NCBI RefSeq assembly: GCF_014649795.1
Contig: NZ_BMTS01000011.1
Location: 263,314-327,313 of the forward strand
Origin: Streptomyces melanogenes
Lineage (GTDB): Bacteria; Actinomycetota; Actinomycetes; Streptomycetales; Streptomycetaceae
Direction: 5' to 3'
DNA length: 64,000 bases
This document shows, one piece after another, positions 49,315 through 57,300 of this stretch. Each line of letters begins with the position of its first letter. Within the stretch, counting starts at the first letter, position 1. The notes beneath the pieces are model-generated. The model was not told where the DNA came from and searched no databases. It was given only the letters and a program-made list of their open reading frames with translations. A program made the translations under genes and the position numbers.

Positions 49315-50178
49315 TCAGCCGACGACCGGGTCGCCCTTGGTGTAGGTCAGCCGCTCGACCTGGCCGTCACCGAACTGGTCCTCGACCTTCTTGCCGTTGA
49401 CGTAGAGCTCGATCGCCCCGGCGTTGCCGAGGATCAGATCGATCTTCTCGCCGTCGACGAAGGTCTTGGACTCGCCCTTCTCCAGGAGGCCGTCGTAGAG
49501 CACCTGGCCGTTGTGCGCCTTGGCGGAGATCCAGCTCTTGTCGGAGATGGCGCTGAGCTTGACGGTGACCTTGTCCTGCGGGGCCGCGGCGATGGCGCTG
49601 TCGGAGGGGGCGGGCGGCTTGGGCGCGGCGGGCAGGCTCGGGGCAGGCTTGGGGCTGGGACTCTGCTGCTGCGTCTGGGTCGGGCCCTCGGCGACCTGGG
49701 CGCTCTTGCCCTTGGAGTCGCCGCTGCCGCTGAACATGGTGAAGCCGACGAAGCCGACGACCACCACGATCGCGGCGACCATGGCCGCGGTCCAGTTCGG
49801 GCGGCGCCGCTCGGGCCTGATCCGCTCGGCCTCGAACATGGGCGCGGCGGGTGTGGGCGCGGGGCGGCCGCCGTGGTCCGCGTCGTACTGCGCCACCAGC
49901 GGTTCGGGATCGAGGCGCACGGCACGCGCGACCGTGCGGATGTGCCCGCGCGCGTACACATCGCCGCCGCACTTGGAGAAGTCGTCCTCCTCCAGGCCGT
50001 GCACGATCGGGATGCGCACCCGCGTGATCGAACTGACCTCGTCGACGGTCAGTCCTGCCGCGATACGGGCCTGCTTGAGGGCGTGGCCGATCGTCGGCCG
50101 GTCGTCGTCAGCAAAGGAGGGCCGGTCGTCGTCGCCGAGGGAAGGCCGGTCGTCTTCGGGGGAGTTGCCGATGGACAC
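49315..50178 (-). CDS. RodZ-like helix-turn-helix membrane protein
   Basis: This 287-residue protein has a cytoplasmic helix-turn-helix (IGHALKQARIAAGLTVDEV, VYARGHIRTVARAVRLDPEP), a single membrane segment (AAMVAAIVVVVGFVGFTMF) and an extracytoplasmic part with a Pro/Gln-rich linker and a DUF4115-like beta domain at the end. This is the RodZ layout, whose members link MreB to the cell envelope. The start is a GTG at 50178 after AAAGGCG. The N-terminus has three tandem DDDRPS-like units. It lies between rimO and ftsK. Confidence 0.87.
   Translation of the reverse strand: MSIGNSPEDDRPSLGDDDRPSFADDDRPTIGHALKQARIAAGLTVDEVSSITRVRIPIVHGLEEDDFSKCGGDVYARGHIRTVARAVRLDPEPLVAQYDADHGGRPAPTPAAPMFEAERIRPERRRPNWTAAMVAAIVVVVGFVGFTMFSGSGDSKGKSAQVAEGPTQTQQQSPSPKPAPSLPAAPKPPAPSDSAIAAAPQDKVTVKLSAISDKSWISAKAHNGQVLYDGLLEKGESKTFVDGEKIDLILGNAGAIELYVNGKKVEDQFGDGQVERLTYTKGDPVVG
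50092..50157 (-). repeat. three tandem 24-nt units coding for an acidic DDDRP repeat
   Basis: The RodZ-like protein opens with EDDRPSLG, DDDRPSFA, DDDRPTIG. At DNA level the units share GGCCGGTCGTC(G/T)TC on the plus strand with small differences between. The unit count could vary between strains. The role of the acidic segment, before the helix-turn-helix domain, is unknown. Confidence 0.75.
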
Positions 50179-50434
50179 GGGGGCGCCTTTCGAGCGTGAG
50201 CCACCTGCTGGGTGTTCAGTCTAGGGGGGGTACGAAAGGGTGGGGCAACCGGGAGGGTGGAGTTTGTACGCCATCGGAATGGCCTCCTCCCTTCCTCCTA
50301 ACGGGTCAGGAGGGGGACATGTTCCTGGTCTTCCCTCAACTGGACGTACAGCCGGGGAAAACGGTTGCCCCACGCCCCTGCCCCTGTGCTCCATTCAGCC
50401 GCGGGAGCGACCCCCTGGGGCCCGCCCCGGGCCT

Positions 50435-53266
50435 TCAGGGAGCCTCCCCGCGGATCACCGCCAGCACACCGTCGAGTTCGTCCGGCTTGACCAGGACGTC
50501 ACGCGCCTTGGAGCCCTCGCTGGGGCCCACGATCCCGCGCGACTCCATCAGGTCCATCAGCCGGCCCGCCTTGGCGAAGCCGACCCGCAGCTTGCGCTGA
50601 AGCATGGACGTCGAGCCGAACTGGGTGGAGACGACCAGCTCGGCGGCCTGGCAGAGCAGGTCGAGGTCGTCGCCGATCTCCTCGTCGATCTCCTTCTTCT
50701 GCTTCTGGCCGACGGTGACGTCCTCGCGGAAGACCGGCGCCATCTGGTCCTTGCAGTGCTGGACGATCGCGCCGATCTCGTCCTCGGTGACGAACGCGCC
50801 CTGGAGGCGGGTCGGCTTGTTCGCGCCCATCGGCAGGAACAGTCCGTCACCCTTTCCGATGAGCTTCTCGGCGCCGGGCTGGTCGAGGATGACGCGGCTG
50901 TCGGCGAGCGAGGAGGTCGCGAAGGCGAGCCTGGACGGCACGTTCGCCTTGATCAGACCGGTCACGACGTCGACGGACGGCCGCTGGGTGGCGAGCACCA
51001 GATGGATGCCGGCGGCGCGGGCGAGCTGGGTGATGCGCACGATGGCGTCCTCGACGTCACGCGGCGCGACCATCATCAGGTCCGCGAGCTCGTCGACGAT
51101 CACCAGCAGATACGGGTACGGGGTGAGCTCCCGCTCGCTGCCCTCGGGCAGCTTGACCTTGCCGTTGCGGATCGCCTCGTTGAAGTCGTCGATATGGCGG
51201 AAACCGAACGCCGCCAGGTCGTCGTAGCGCAGGTCCATCTCGCGCACGACCCACTGGAGCGCCTCGGCGGCTCGCTTGGGGTTGGTGATGATCGGCGTGA
51301 TCAGATGCGGAATGCCCTCGTACGCGGTGAGTTCGACCCGCTTGGGGTCGACGAGCACCATCCGTACGTCCTCCGGCGTCGCCCGCACCATGACCGAGGT
51401 GATCAGGCAGTTGATGCAGGACGACTTGCCGGAGCCGGTCGCACCGGCCACCAGGACGTGCGGCATCTTCGCCAGGTTGGCCATCACATAGCCGCCCTCG
51501 ACGTCCTTGCCGAGCGCGACGAGCATCGGATGGTCGTCCTCGGCCGCGTCCGCCAGGCGCAGCACGTCGCCGAGGTTGACCATCTCGCGGTCGGTGTTGG
51601 GGATCTCGATGCCGACCGCCGACTTGCCGGGGATCGGCGAGATGATCCGCACGTCCGGGCTGGCCACCGCGTACGCGATGTTCTTGGTCAGCGCGGTGAT
51701 CCGCTCGACCTTGACGGCCGGGCCCAGCTCCACCTCGTACCGGGTGACCGTCGGGCCCCGGGTGAAGCCGGTGACGGCCGCGTCGACCTTGAACTCCGTG
51801 AAGACGTTCTGCAGCGAGGCCACTATGGCGTCGTTGGCGGCGCTGCGCGTCTTGCCCGGGCCGCCCCGCTCCAGCAGGTCGAGCGAGGGCAGCGCGTAGG
51901 TGATGTCACCCGCGAGCTGGAGCTGCTCGGCGCGCGTGGGCATCTCGGAGTGCTCCGGCGCCGCCTTGGTGAGGTCCGGTACGACGGCGGGGGCGCCCGG
52001 GGTCGCCTTGGGCGCCGGCTTGGCGAGGTCGGCCTTGGCGGGCTGCGCCTCGGCCTTGGCCGCCGCCTCGCCGCGGGCCGTGGGGACCGGGGTGGTGTTC
52101 CCGCTCCCGCGCTCGCGCTCGACGGAGACGCCCTGCGTGAGGTCGGCGACGATCGGGGACGGCGGCAGGCCGTTCAGTACGGCGCCGTCGAGTGCGGCGG
52201 CCGCGGCGGCGGCCACGTCGACCGGGTCCATCGGCAGGTCGAACGCCGGTTGCACCGAAGCGCGCCGGGGCTTGCGGCGCTGCGAGAGCTCCGCCTGCTC
52301 GGCCTCGTCCGGGGCGTACTCGTCGACCGGGACGACGCGGCGCCCCGGCGTGCGCCGGGCGCGCGGCACGGGCTCCTCATCGCGCCAGTCGTCGTCGTAG
52401 AACTCGTCCTCGCCCGGCTCCCCCGGCAGCGGCTCGACGATGCCCAGGCGCGCGCCCAGAGCCCGCAGCCGCTGCGGGATGGCGTTGACGGGCGTCGCGG
52501 TGACCACGAGCAGCCCGAAGACGGTCAGCAGCACCAGCATCGGCACCGCCAGGACGTCGCCCATCAGGAATTCGAGCGGCTTGGAGGCGCCCCAGCCGAT
52601 CAGGCCGCCCGCGTCCTGCATCGCGCTGGTGCCGTCGTCGCGGCCCGGCGAGCCGCAGGCGATGTGGACCTGGCCGAGCACGCCGAGCACCAGGGCGGAG
52701 AGGCCGATCACGATCCGGCCGTTGGCCTCGGGCTTCTCCGGGTAGAGGATGAGGCGGATGGCGATCGCGCCGAGCAGCAAAGGCACCAGCAGGTCGAGCC
52801 GACCGAACGCGCCGGTCACCAGCATCTCGACGAGGTCGCCGACCGGGCCGCGCAGATTCGACCAGGTGCCCGCGGCGACGATCAGTGCGACACCGAGCAG
52901 CAGCAGGGCGAGCCCGTCCTTGCGGTGGGCCGGGTCCAGGCCCTTGGCACCGCGCCCTATGCCGCGGAACATCGCCCCGACGCCGTGGGCCGCGCCGAGC
53001 CAGACGGCGCGCGCGAGCCGGTACACGCCCCCGGTGGGCGAAGGCGCCGGCTTGGGCGCGGGCTTGGCGGCCGCCGCCTTCTTGGCGGGGGCCTTTTTGG
53101 CGGGGGCCTTTTTGGCGGGAGCTTTCTTCGCGGGCGCGGCAGCCTTCTTCGCGGGCGCCTTCTTGGCGGGCGCGGCCGCCTTCTTGGCGGGAGCCGCGGT
53201 ACGGCCGGTGCGCTTCGCGGTGCCCGCCGTGCCCTGGGAACCCTTGCCGGACGTACGTGAGGCCAT
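50435..53266 (-). CDS. ftsK: DNA translocase FtsK
   Basis: FtsK pumps chromosomal DNA through septa, in Streptomyces mainly at sporulation. The 943-residue protein has a lysine/alanine/proline low-complexity N-terminus, four membrane segments (for example LALLLLGVALIVAAGTW, GRIVIGLSALVLGVLGQVHI), a linker of about 200 residues, then the motor: VAGATGSGKSSCINCLI (Walker A), DVRMVLVDPKRVEL and VIVDELADLMM (Walker B), LVLATQRPSVDVVTG, and the gamma domain at the C-terminus (LQRKLRVGFAKAGRLMDLME). ATG 53266 is used; GTG 53302 would add 12 residues and neither has a strong site. Confidence 0.95.
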   Translation of the reverse strand: MASRTSGKGSQGTAGTAKRTGRTAAPAKKAAAPAKKAPAKKAAAPAKKAPAKKAPAKKAPAKKAAAAKPAPKPAPSPTGGVYRLARAVWLGAAHGVGAMFRGIGRGAKGLDPAHRKDGLALLLLGVALIVAAGTWSNLRGPVGDLVEMLVTGAFGRLDLLVPLLLGAIAIRLILYPEKPEANGRIVIGLSALVLGVLGQVHIACGSPGRDDGTSAMQDAGGLIGWGASKPLEFLMGDVLAVPMLVLLTVFGLLVVTATPVNAIPQRLRALGARLGIVEPLPGEPGEDEFYDDDWRDEEPVPRARRTPGRRVVPVDEYAPDEAEQAELSQRRKPRRASVQPAFDLPMDPVDVAAAAAAALDGAVLNGLPPSPIVADLTQGVSVERERGSGNTTPVPTARGEAAAKAEAQPAKADLAKPAPKATPGAPAVVPDLTKAAPEHSEMPTRAEQLQLAGDITYALPSLDLLERGGPGKTRSAANDAIVASLQNVFTEFKVDAAVTGFTRGPTVTRYEVELGPAVKVERITALTKNIAYAVASPDVRIISPIPGKSAVGIEIPNTDREMVNLGDVLRLADAAEDDHPMLVALGKDVEGGYVMANLAKMPHVLVAGATGSGKSSCINCLITSVMVRATPEDVRMVLVDPKRVELTAYEGIPHLITPIITNPKRAAEALQWVVREMDLRYDDLAAFGFRHIDDFNEAIRNGKVKLPEGSERELTPYPYLLVIVDELADLMMVAPRDVEDAIVRITQLARAAGIHLVLATQRPSVDVVTGLIKANVPSRLAFATSSLADSRVILDQPGAEKLIGKGDGLFLPMGANKPTRLQGAFVTEDEIGAIVQHCKDQMAPVFREDVTVGQKQKKEIDEEIGDDLDLLCQAAELVVSTQFGSTSMLQRKLRVGFAKAGRLMDLMESRGIVGPSEGSKARDVLVKPDELDGVLAVIRGEAP

Positions 53267-53439
53267 GGTGCTGAGGTTACCGGGGCGGGCGGCGGTCGAC
53301 ACGACGGCCGGTGCTTCACCCGTTCGTGTCGTACCGAAAGACGATACTCACGTACGCACAAAGAGGGCTGACGCGTCATCAGCGCCAGGCCCCTCCGGGC
53401 CGCTCGGTTCCGCGCCGCCCAGTGGCCGGTGAGTGCCGC

Positions 53440-54120
53440 TCAGTTCTGCGAGGGCAGAGGCGCCGTGCCGCTGCCCGCGCCCGGCTCCAGGGCGTCAAGA
53501 GCCCGCCGCAGACCGGTGAGTTTGCGCTCCAGATGGGCGGCGGTGGCCACCGCGGCCGCGTCCGCCGACTCGTCGTCGAGCTGTTTGGAGAGCGCCTCGG
53601 CCTGTTCCTCGACCGCCGCGAGCCGCGCGGAGAGTTCGGCGAGCAGGCCCGCCGGCTCCTTGGGGTCGCCGGCCGTCTGACCGCCGCCCTCCAGCTGGAG
53701 CCGCAGCAGCGCCGCCTGCTCGCGCAGCTGACAGTTCTTCATGTAGAGCTCGACGAACACCGACACCTTGGCGCGCAGCACCCAGGGGTCGAAGGGCTTC
53801 GAGATGTAGTCGACGGCCCCCGCCGCGTACCCCCGGAAGGTGTGGTGCGGGCCGTGGTTGATGGCCGTGAGGAAGATGATCGGGATGTCCCGGGTCCGCT
53901 CCCGCCGCTTGATGTGCGCGGCGGTCTCGAAACCGTCCATGCCCGGCATCTGGACGTCCAGCAGGATGACTGCGAAATCGTCCGTCAGCAGTGCTTTGAG
54001 CGCTTCCTCCCCTGACGATGCCCGCACCAGTGTCTGATCGAGCGCAGAGAGGATGGCCTCCAGCGCCAGCAGATTCTCCGGCCGGTCATCGACCAGGAGG
54101 ATCTTGGCCTTCTGCACCAT
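53440..54120 (-). CDS. osaB: response regulator OsaB-like
   Basis: This 226-residue regulator has a receiver domain with the acidic pair in LLVDDRPENLLAL, phospho-accepting Asp55 in VILLDVQMPGMDGFE, and SKPFDP with the conserved lysine. The C-terminal half has no DNA-binding domain. It is a coiled coil (for example LLAELSARLAAVEEQAEALSK), so output is probably by protein contact. ATG 54120 follows GAGGAGG. It is downstream of the large HAMP-repeat kinase, matching the osmoadaptation pair OsaA-OsaB of S. coelicolor. Confidence 0.9.
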   Translation of the reverse strand: MVQKAKILLVDDRPENLLALEAILSALDQTLVRASSGEEALKALLTDDFAVILLDVQMPGMDGFETAAHIKRRERTRDIPIIFLTAINHGPHHTFRGYAAGAVDYISKPFDPWVLRAKVSVFVELYMKNCQLREQAALLRLQLEGGGQTAGDPKEPAGLLAELSARLAAVEEQAEALSKQLDDESADAAAVATAAHLERKLTGLRRALDALEPGAGSGTAPLPSQN

Positions 54121-54364
54121 GGCCCGTCCTCCTCGCCCCGGCAGTGCACCGGGCGCCGCCCCAGGGGACGACTCCCTTGCGCCGCCCGTCCTTGTGCCGG
54201 TCATGGTAGCCGCACCCCGCCTGTCGCCACACCCTGTCACCGCGATGTCACTGTGCACGTAGCAGAAACGTAGTGGGAGACCAGAAGGTTCCCCGAATAC
54301 CGCCGTCTCACACGCCTTCGGCCACAGTCAGTCAGCAACTCGCGGTGAACCGCACGCCCGTCGA

Positions 54365-57300
54365 TCACTTCCCGCGCATCCACTGCTCCATCACCGAGAG
54401 CAGATGGTCGGGATCGACCGGCTTGGTGACGTAGTCGGACGCGCCGGACTCGATGGCCTTCTCCCGGTCGCCCTTCATCGCCTTGGCGGTGAGCGCGATG
54501 ATGGGCAGCCCCGCGAACTGCGGCATCCGGCGGATCGCCGACGTCGTGGCGTACCCGTCCATCTCCGGCATCATGATGTCCATCAGCACGACGGCCGTGT
54601 CCTCGTGCTGTTCCAGGACCTCGATCCCCTCGCGGCCGTTCTCCGCGTACAGCACCGACAGGCCGTGCTGCTCCAGGACGCTGGTGAGCGCGAAGACGTT
54701 CCGTACGTCGTCGTCGACGATCAGGACCTTCTCGCCCCCGAAGTGGAAGGTGCGCGAGGGCGCGCGCTCCGGCTCCTGGGCGGCCCAGGACTCCTGCTGC
54801 GCCTCCCCCGGCTGCCCGGGCAGCGTCGGCGCGGGCTCCGCGGAGAGCGCCTTGCGGCGGCGCCGGAACAGCCCGGCCGCTCCCGGCTGGCTCTCGCCCG
54901 GCGCGAGCGCCGCCGTCTCGTGCGGGACGAGGTCCTGCCGGGCGCCGTCGGCCGGGGCCCCCTCGGCGGCCGCGTCGCCGCCGGGCGGCAGCTGCGGGTA
55001 GCCCTGCGGCGGCAACTCGCTGGGGTGCAGCGGCAGATACAGCGTGAAGGTGGAGCCGCGGCCGGGCTCGCTCGCCGCGTGGATCTCGCCGCCGAGCAGC
55101 CGGGCGATCTCGCGGCTGATGGACAGGCCCAGGCCCGTGCCGCCGTACTTGCGGCTGGTCGTGCCGTCGGCCTGCTTGAACGCCTCGAAGATGACCCGCA
55201 TCTTGCTGGCCGCGATGCCGATGCCGGTGTCGGTGACCGAGAACGCGATCAGATCGGCGTCCGCGTCGCGCAGCGAGCCCGCCTCCAGGAGCTGTTCGCG
55301 GATCGCGTGCGGGACGTCGGCGTGGGCGGGCCTGATGACCAGTTCGACGGCGCCGCTGTCGGTGAACTTCACCGCGTTCGACAGCAGGTTGCGCAGCACC
55401 TGGAGCAGCCGCTGCTCATCGGTGTGCAGCGTCGCCGGAAGCTCCGGCGAGACCCGTACGGAGAAGTCGAGCCCCTTCTCCGCGGTGAGCGGGCGGAACG
55501 TCGCCTCCACGTAGTCGACGAGCTGCACCAGGGCGATCCGGGTCGGGCTGACGTCCATCTTGCCCGCCTCGACCTTGGACAGGTCGAGGATGTCGTTGAT
55601 GAGCTGGAGCAGGTCCGAACCCGCACCATGGATCGTTTCGGCGAACTCGACCTGCTTCGGCGAGAGGTTGCCCTCCGCGTTGTCGGCGAGCAACTTGGCG
55701 AGGATCAGCAGCGAGTTGAGGGGCGTGCGCAGCTCGTGCGACATGTTCGCCAGGAACTCGGACTTGTAGCGCATGGAGACCGCGAGCTGTTCGGCGCGCT
55801 CCTCCAGGACCTGGCGGGCCTCCTCGATCTCGGTGTTCTTCACCTCGATGTCACGGTTCTGCTGGGCGAGCAGCTCGGCCTTCTCCTCCAGCTCCGCGTT
55901 GGACTCCTGCAGGGCCTTCTGCCGGTTCTCCAGCTCCGCCGACCGCTCGCGCAGCTGCTCGGTGAGCTCCTGCGACTGCTTGAGCAGCACCTCGGTCTTG
56001 GAGTTGACGCTGATCGTGTTGACGCTGGTCGCGATCATCTCCGCGATCTGGTTGAGGAAGTCCTTCTGGATGTGGGTGAACGGCTGGAACGACGCCAGCT
56101 CGATCACCCCGAGGACCTTGCCCTCGAAGAGCACCGGCAGCACGATCACGTGCGCGGGCGGCGCCTCCCCGAGACCGGAGGAGATCTTCAGATAGCCCGG
56201 CGGCACGTTCTCCACCAGGATCGTGCGCTTCTCCTCCGCCGCCGTGCCGATCAGCGTCTCGCCGGGCCGGAACGAGGTGGGCATCGAGCCCGCCGAGTAC
56301 CCGTAACTCCCGCGCATCTTCAGCTCGTACGGGCTGTCCTCGTCCCCGCCGACCTCGGTGGAGCCGCCGGTCGGCAGCGCGAGGAAGAACGCGCCGTGCT
56401 GGGCCGAGACCACCGGTGTCAGCTCGGTCATGATCAGGGAGGCGACGTCGTCCAGGTCGCGGCGGCCCTGCATCAGGCCGGAGATGCGGGCGAGGTTGCC
56501 CTTGAGCCAGTCCTGCTCCTTGTTGGCGACCGTGGTGTCGCGCAGGTTGGCGATCATCGTGTTGATGTTGTCCTGGAGGGCCTGGATCTCGCCCGCCGCG
56601 TCCACGTCGATCTTCAGGTTGAGGTCGCCGCGGGTCACCGCGGTGGCGACGGCCGCGATGGCGCGCACCTGCCGGGTCAGGTTCCCGGCCATCTCGTTCA
56701 CGGACTCGGTGAGGTCGCGCCAGGTGCCGTCGACGTCGCGTACGCGCGCGTGGCCGCCGAGCTGGCCCTCGGTGCCCACCTCGCGGGCGACCCGGGTGAC
56801 CTCCACGGCGAACGAGGAGAGCTGGTCGACCATCGTGTTGATGGTGTTCTTCAGCTCCTGGATCTCGCCGCGCGCATCGATGTCGATCTTCTTGGTGAGG
56901 TCGCCCTTGGCGATGGCGGTGGTGACGGTGGCGATCTGGCGCACCTGGCCGGTGAGGTTGTCGGCCATGGAGTTCACCGACTCGGTGAGGTCCTTCCACG
57001 TACCGGAGACGCCGGGGACGCGGGCCTGGCCGCCGAGGATGCCGTCGGTGCCCACCTCGCGCGCGACCCGGGTGACCTGGTCGGCGAAGGACGACAGGGT
57101 CGTCACCATGGTGTTGACGGTGTCGGCGAGGTCCGCGACCTCGCCGCGCGCCTCGACGGTCACCTTCTTGGTGAGGTCGCCGTTGGCGACGGCCGTGGAG
57201 ACCCGGGCGATGTTGCGCACCTGGTAGGTGAGGTTCGCGGCCATCAGGTTGACGTTGTCGCTGAGGTCCTTCCAGATGCCGGTGACCCCGCGCACCCGGG

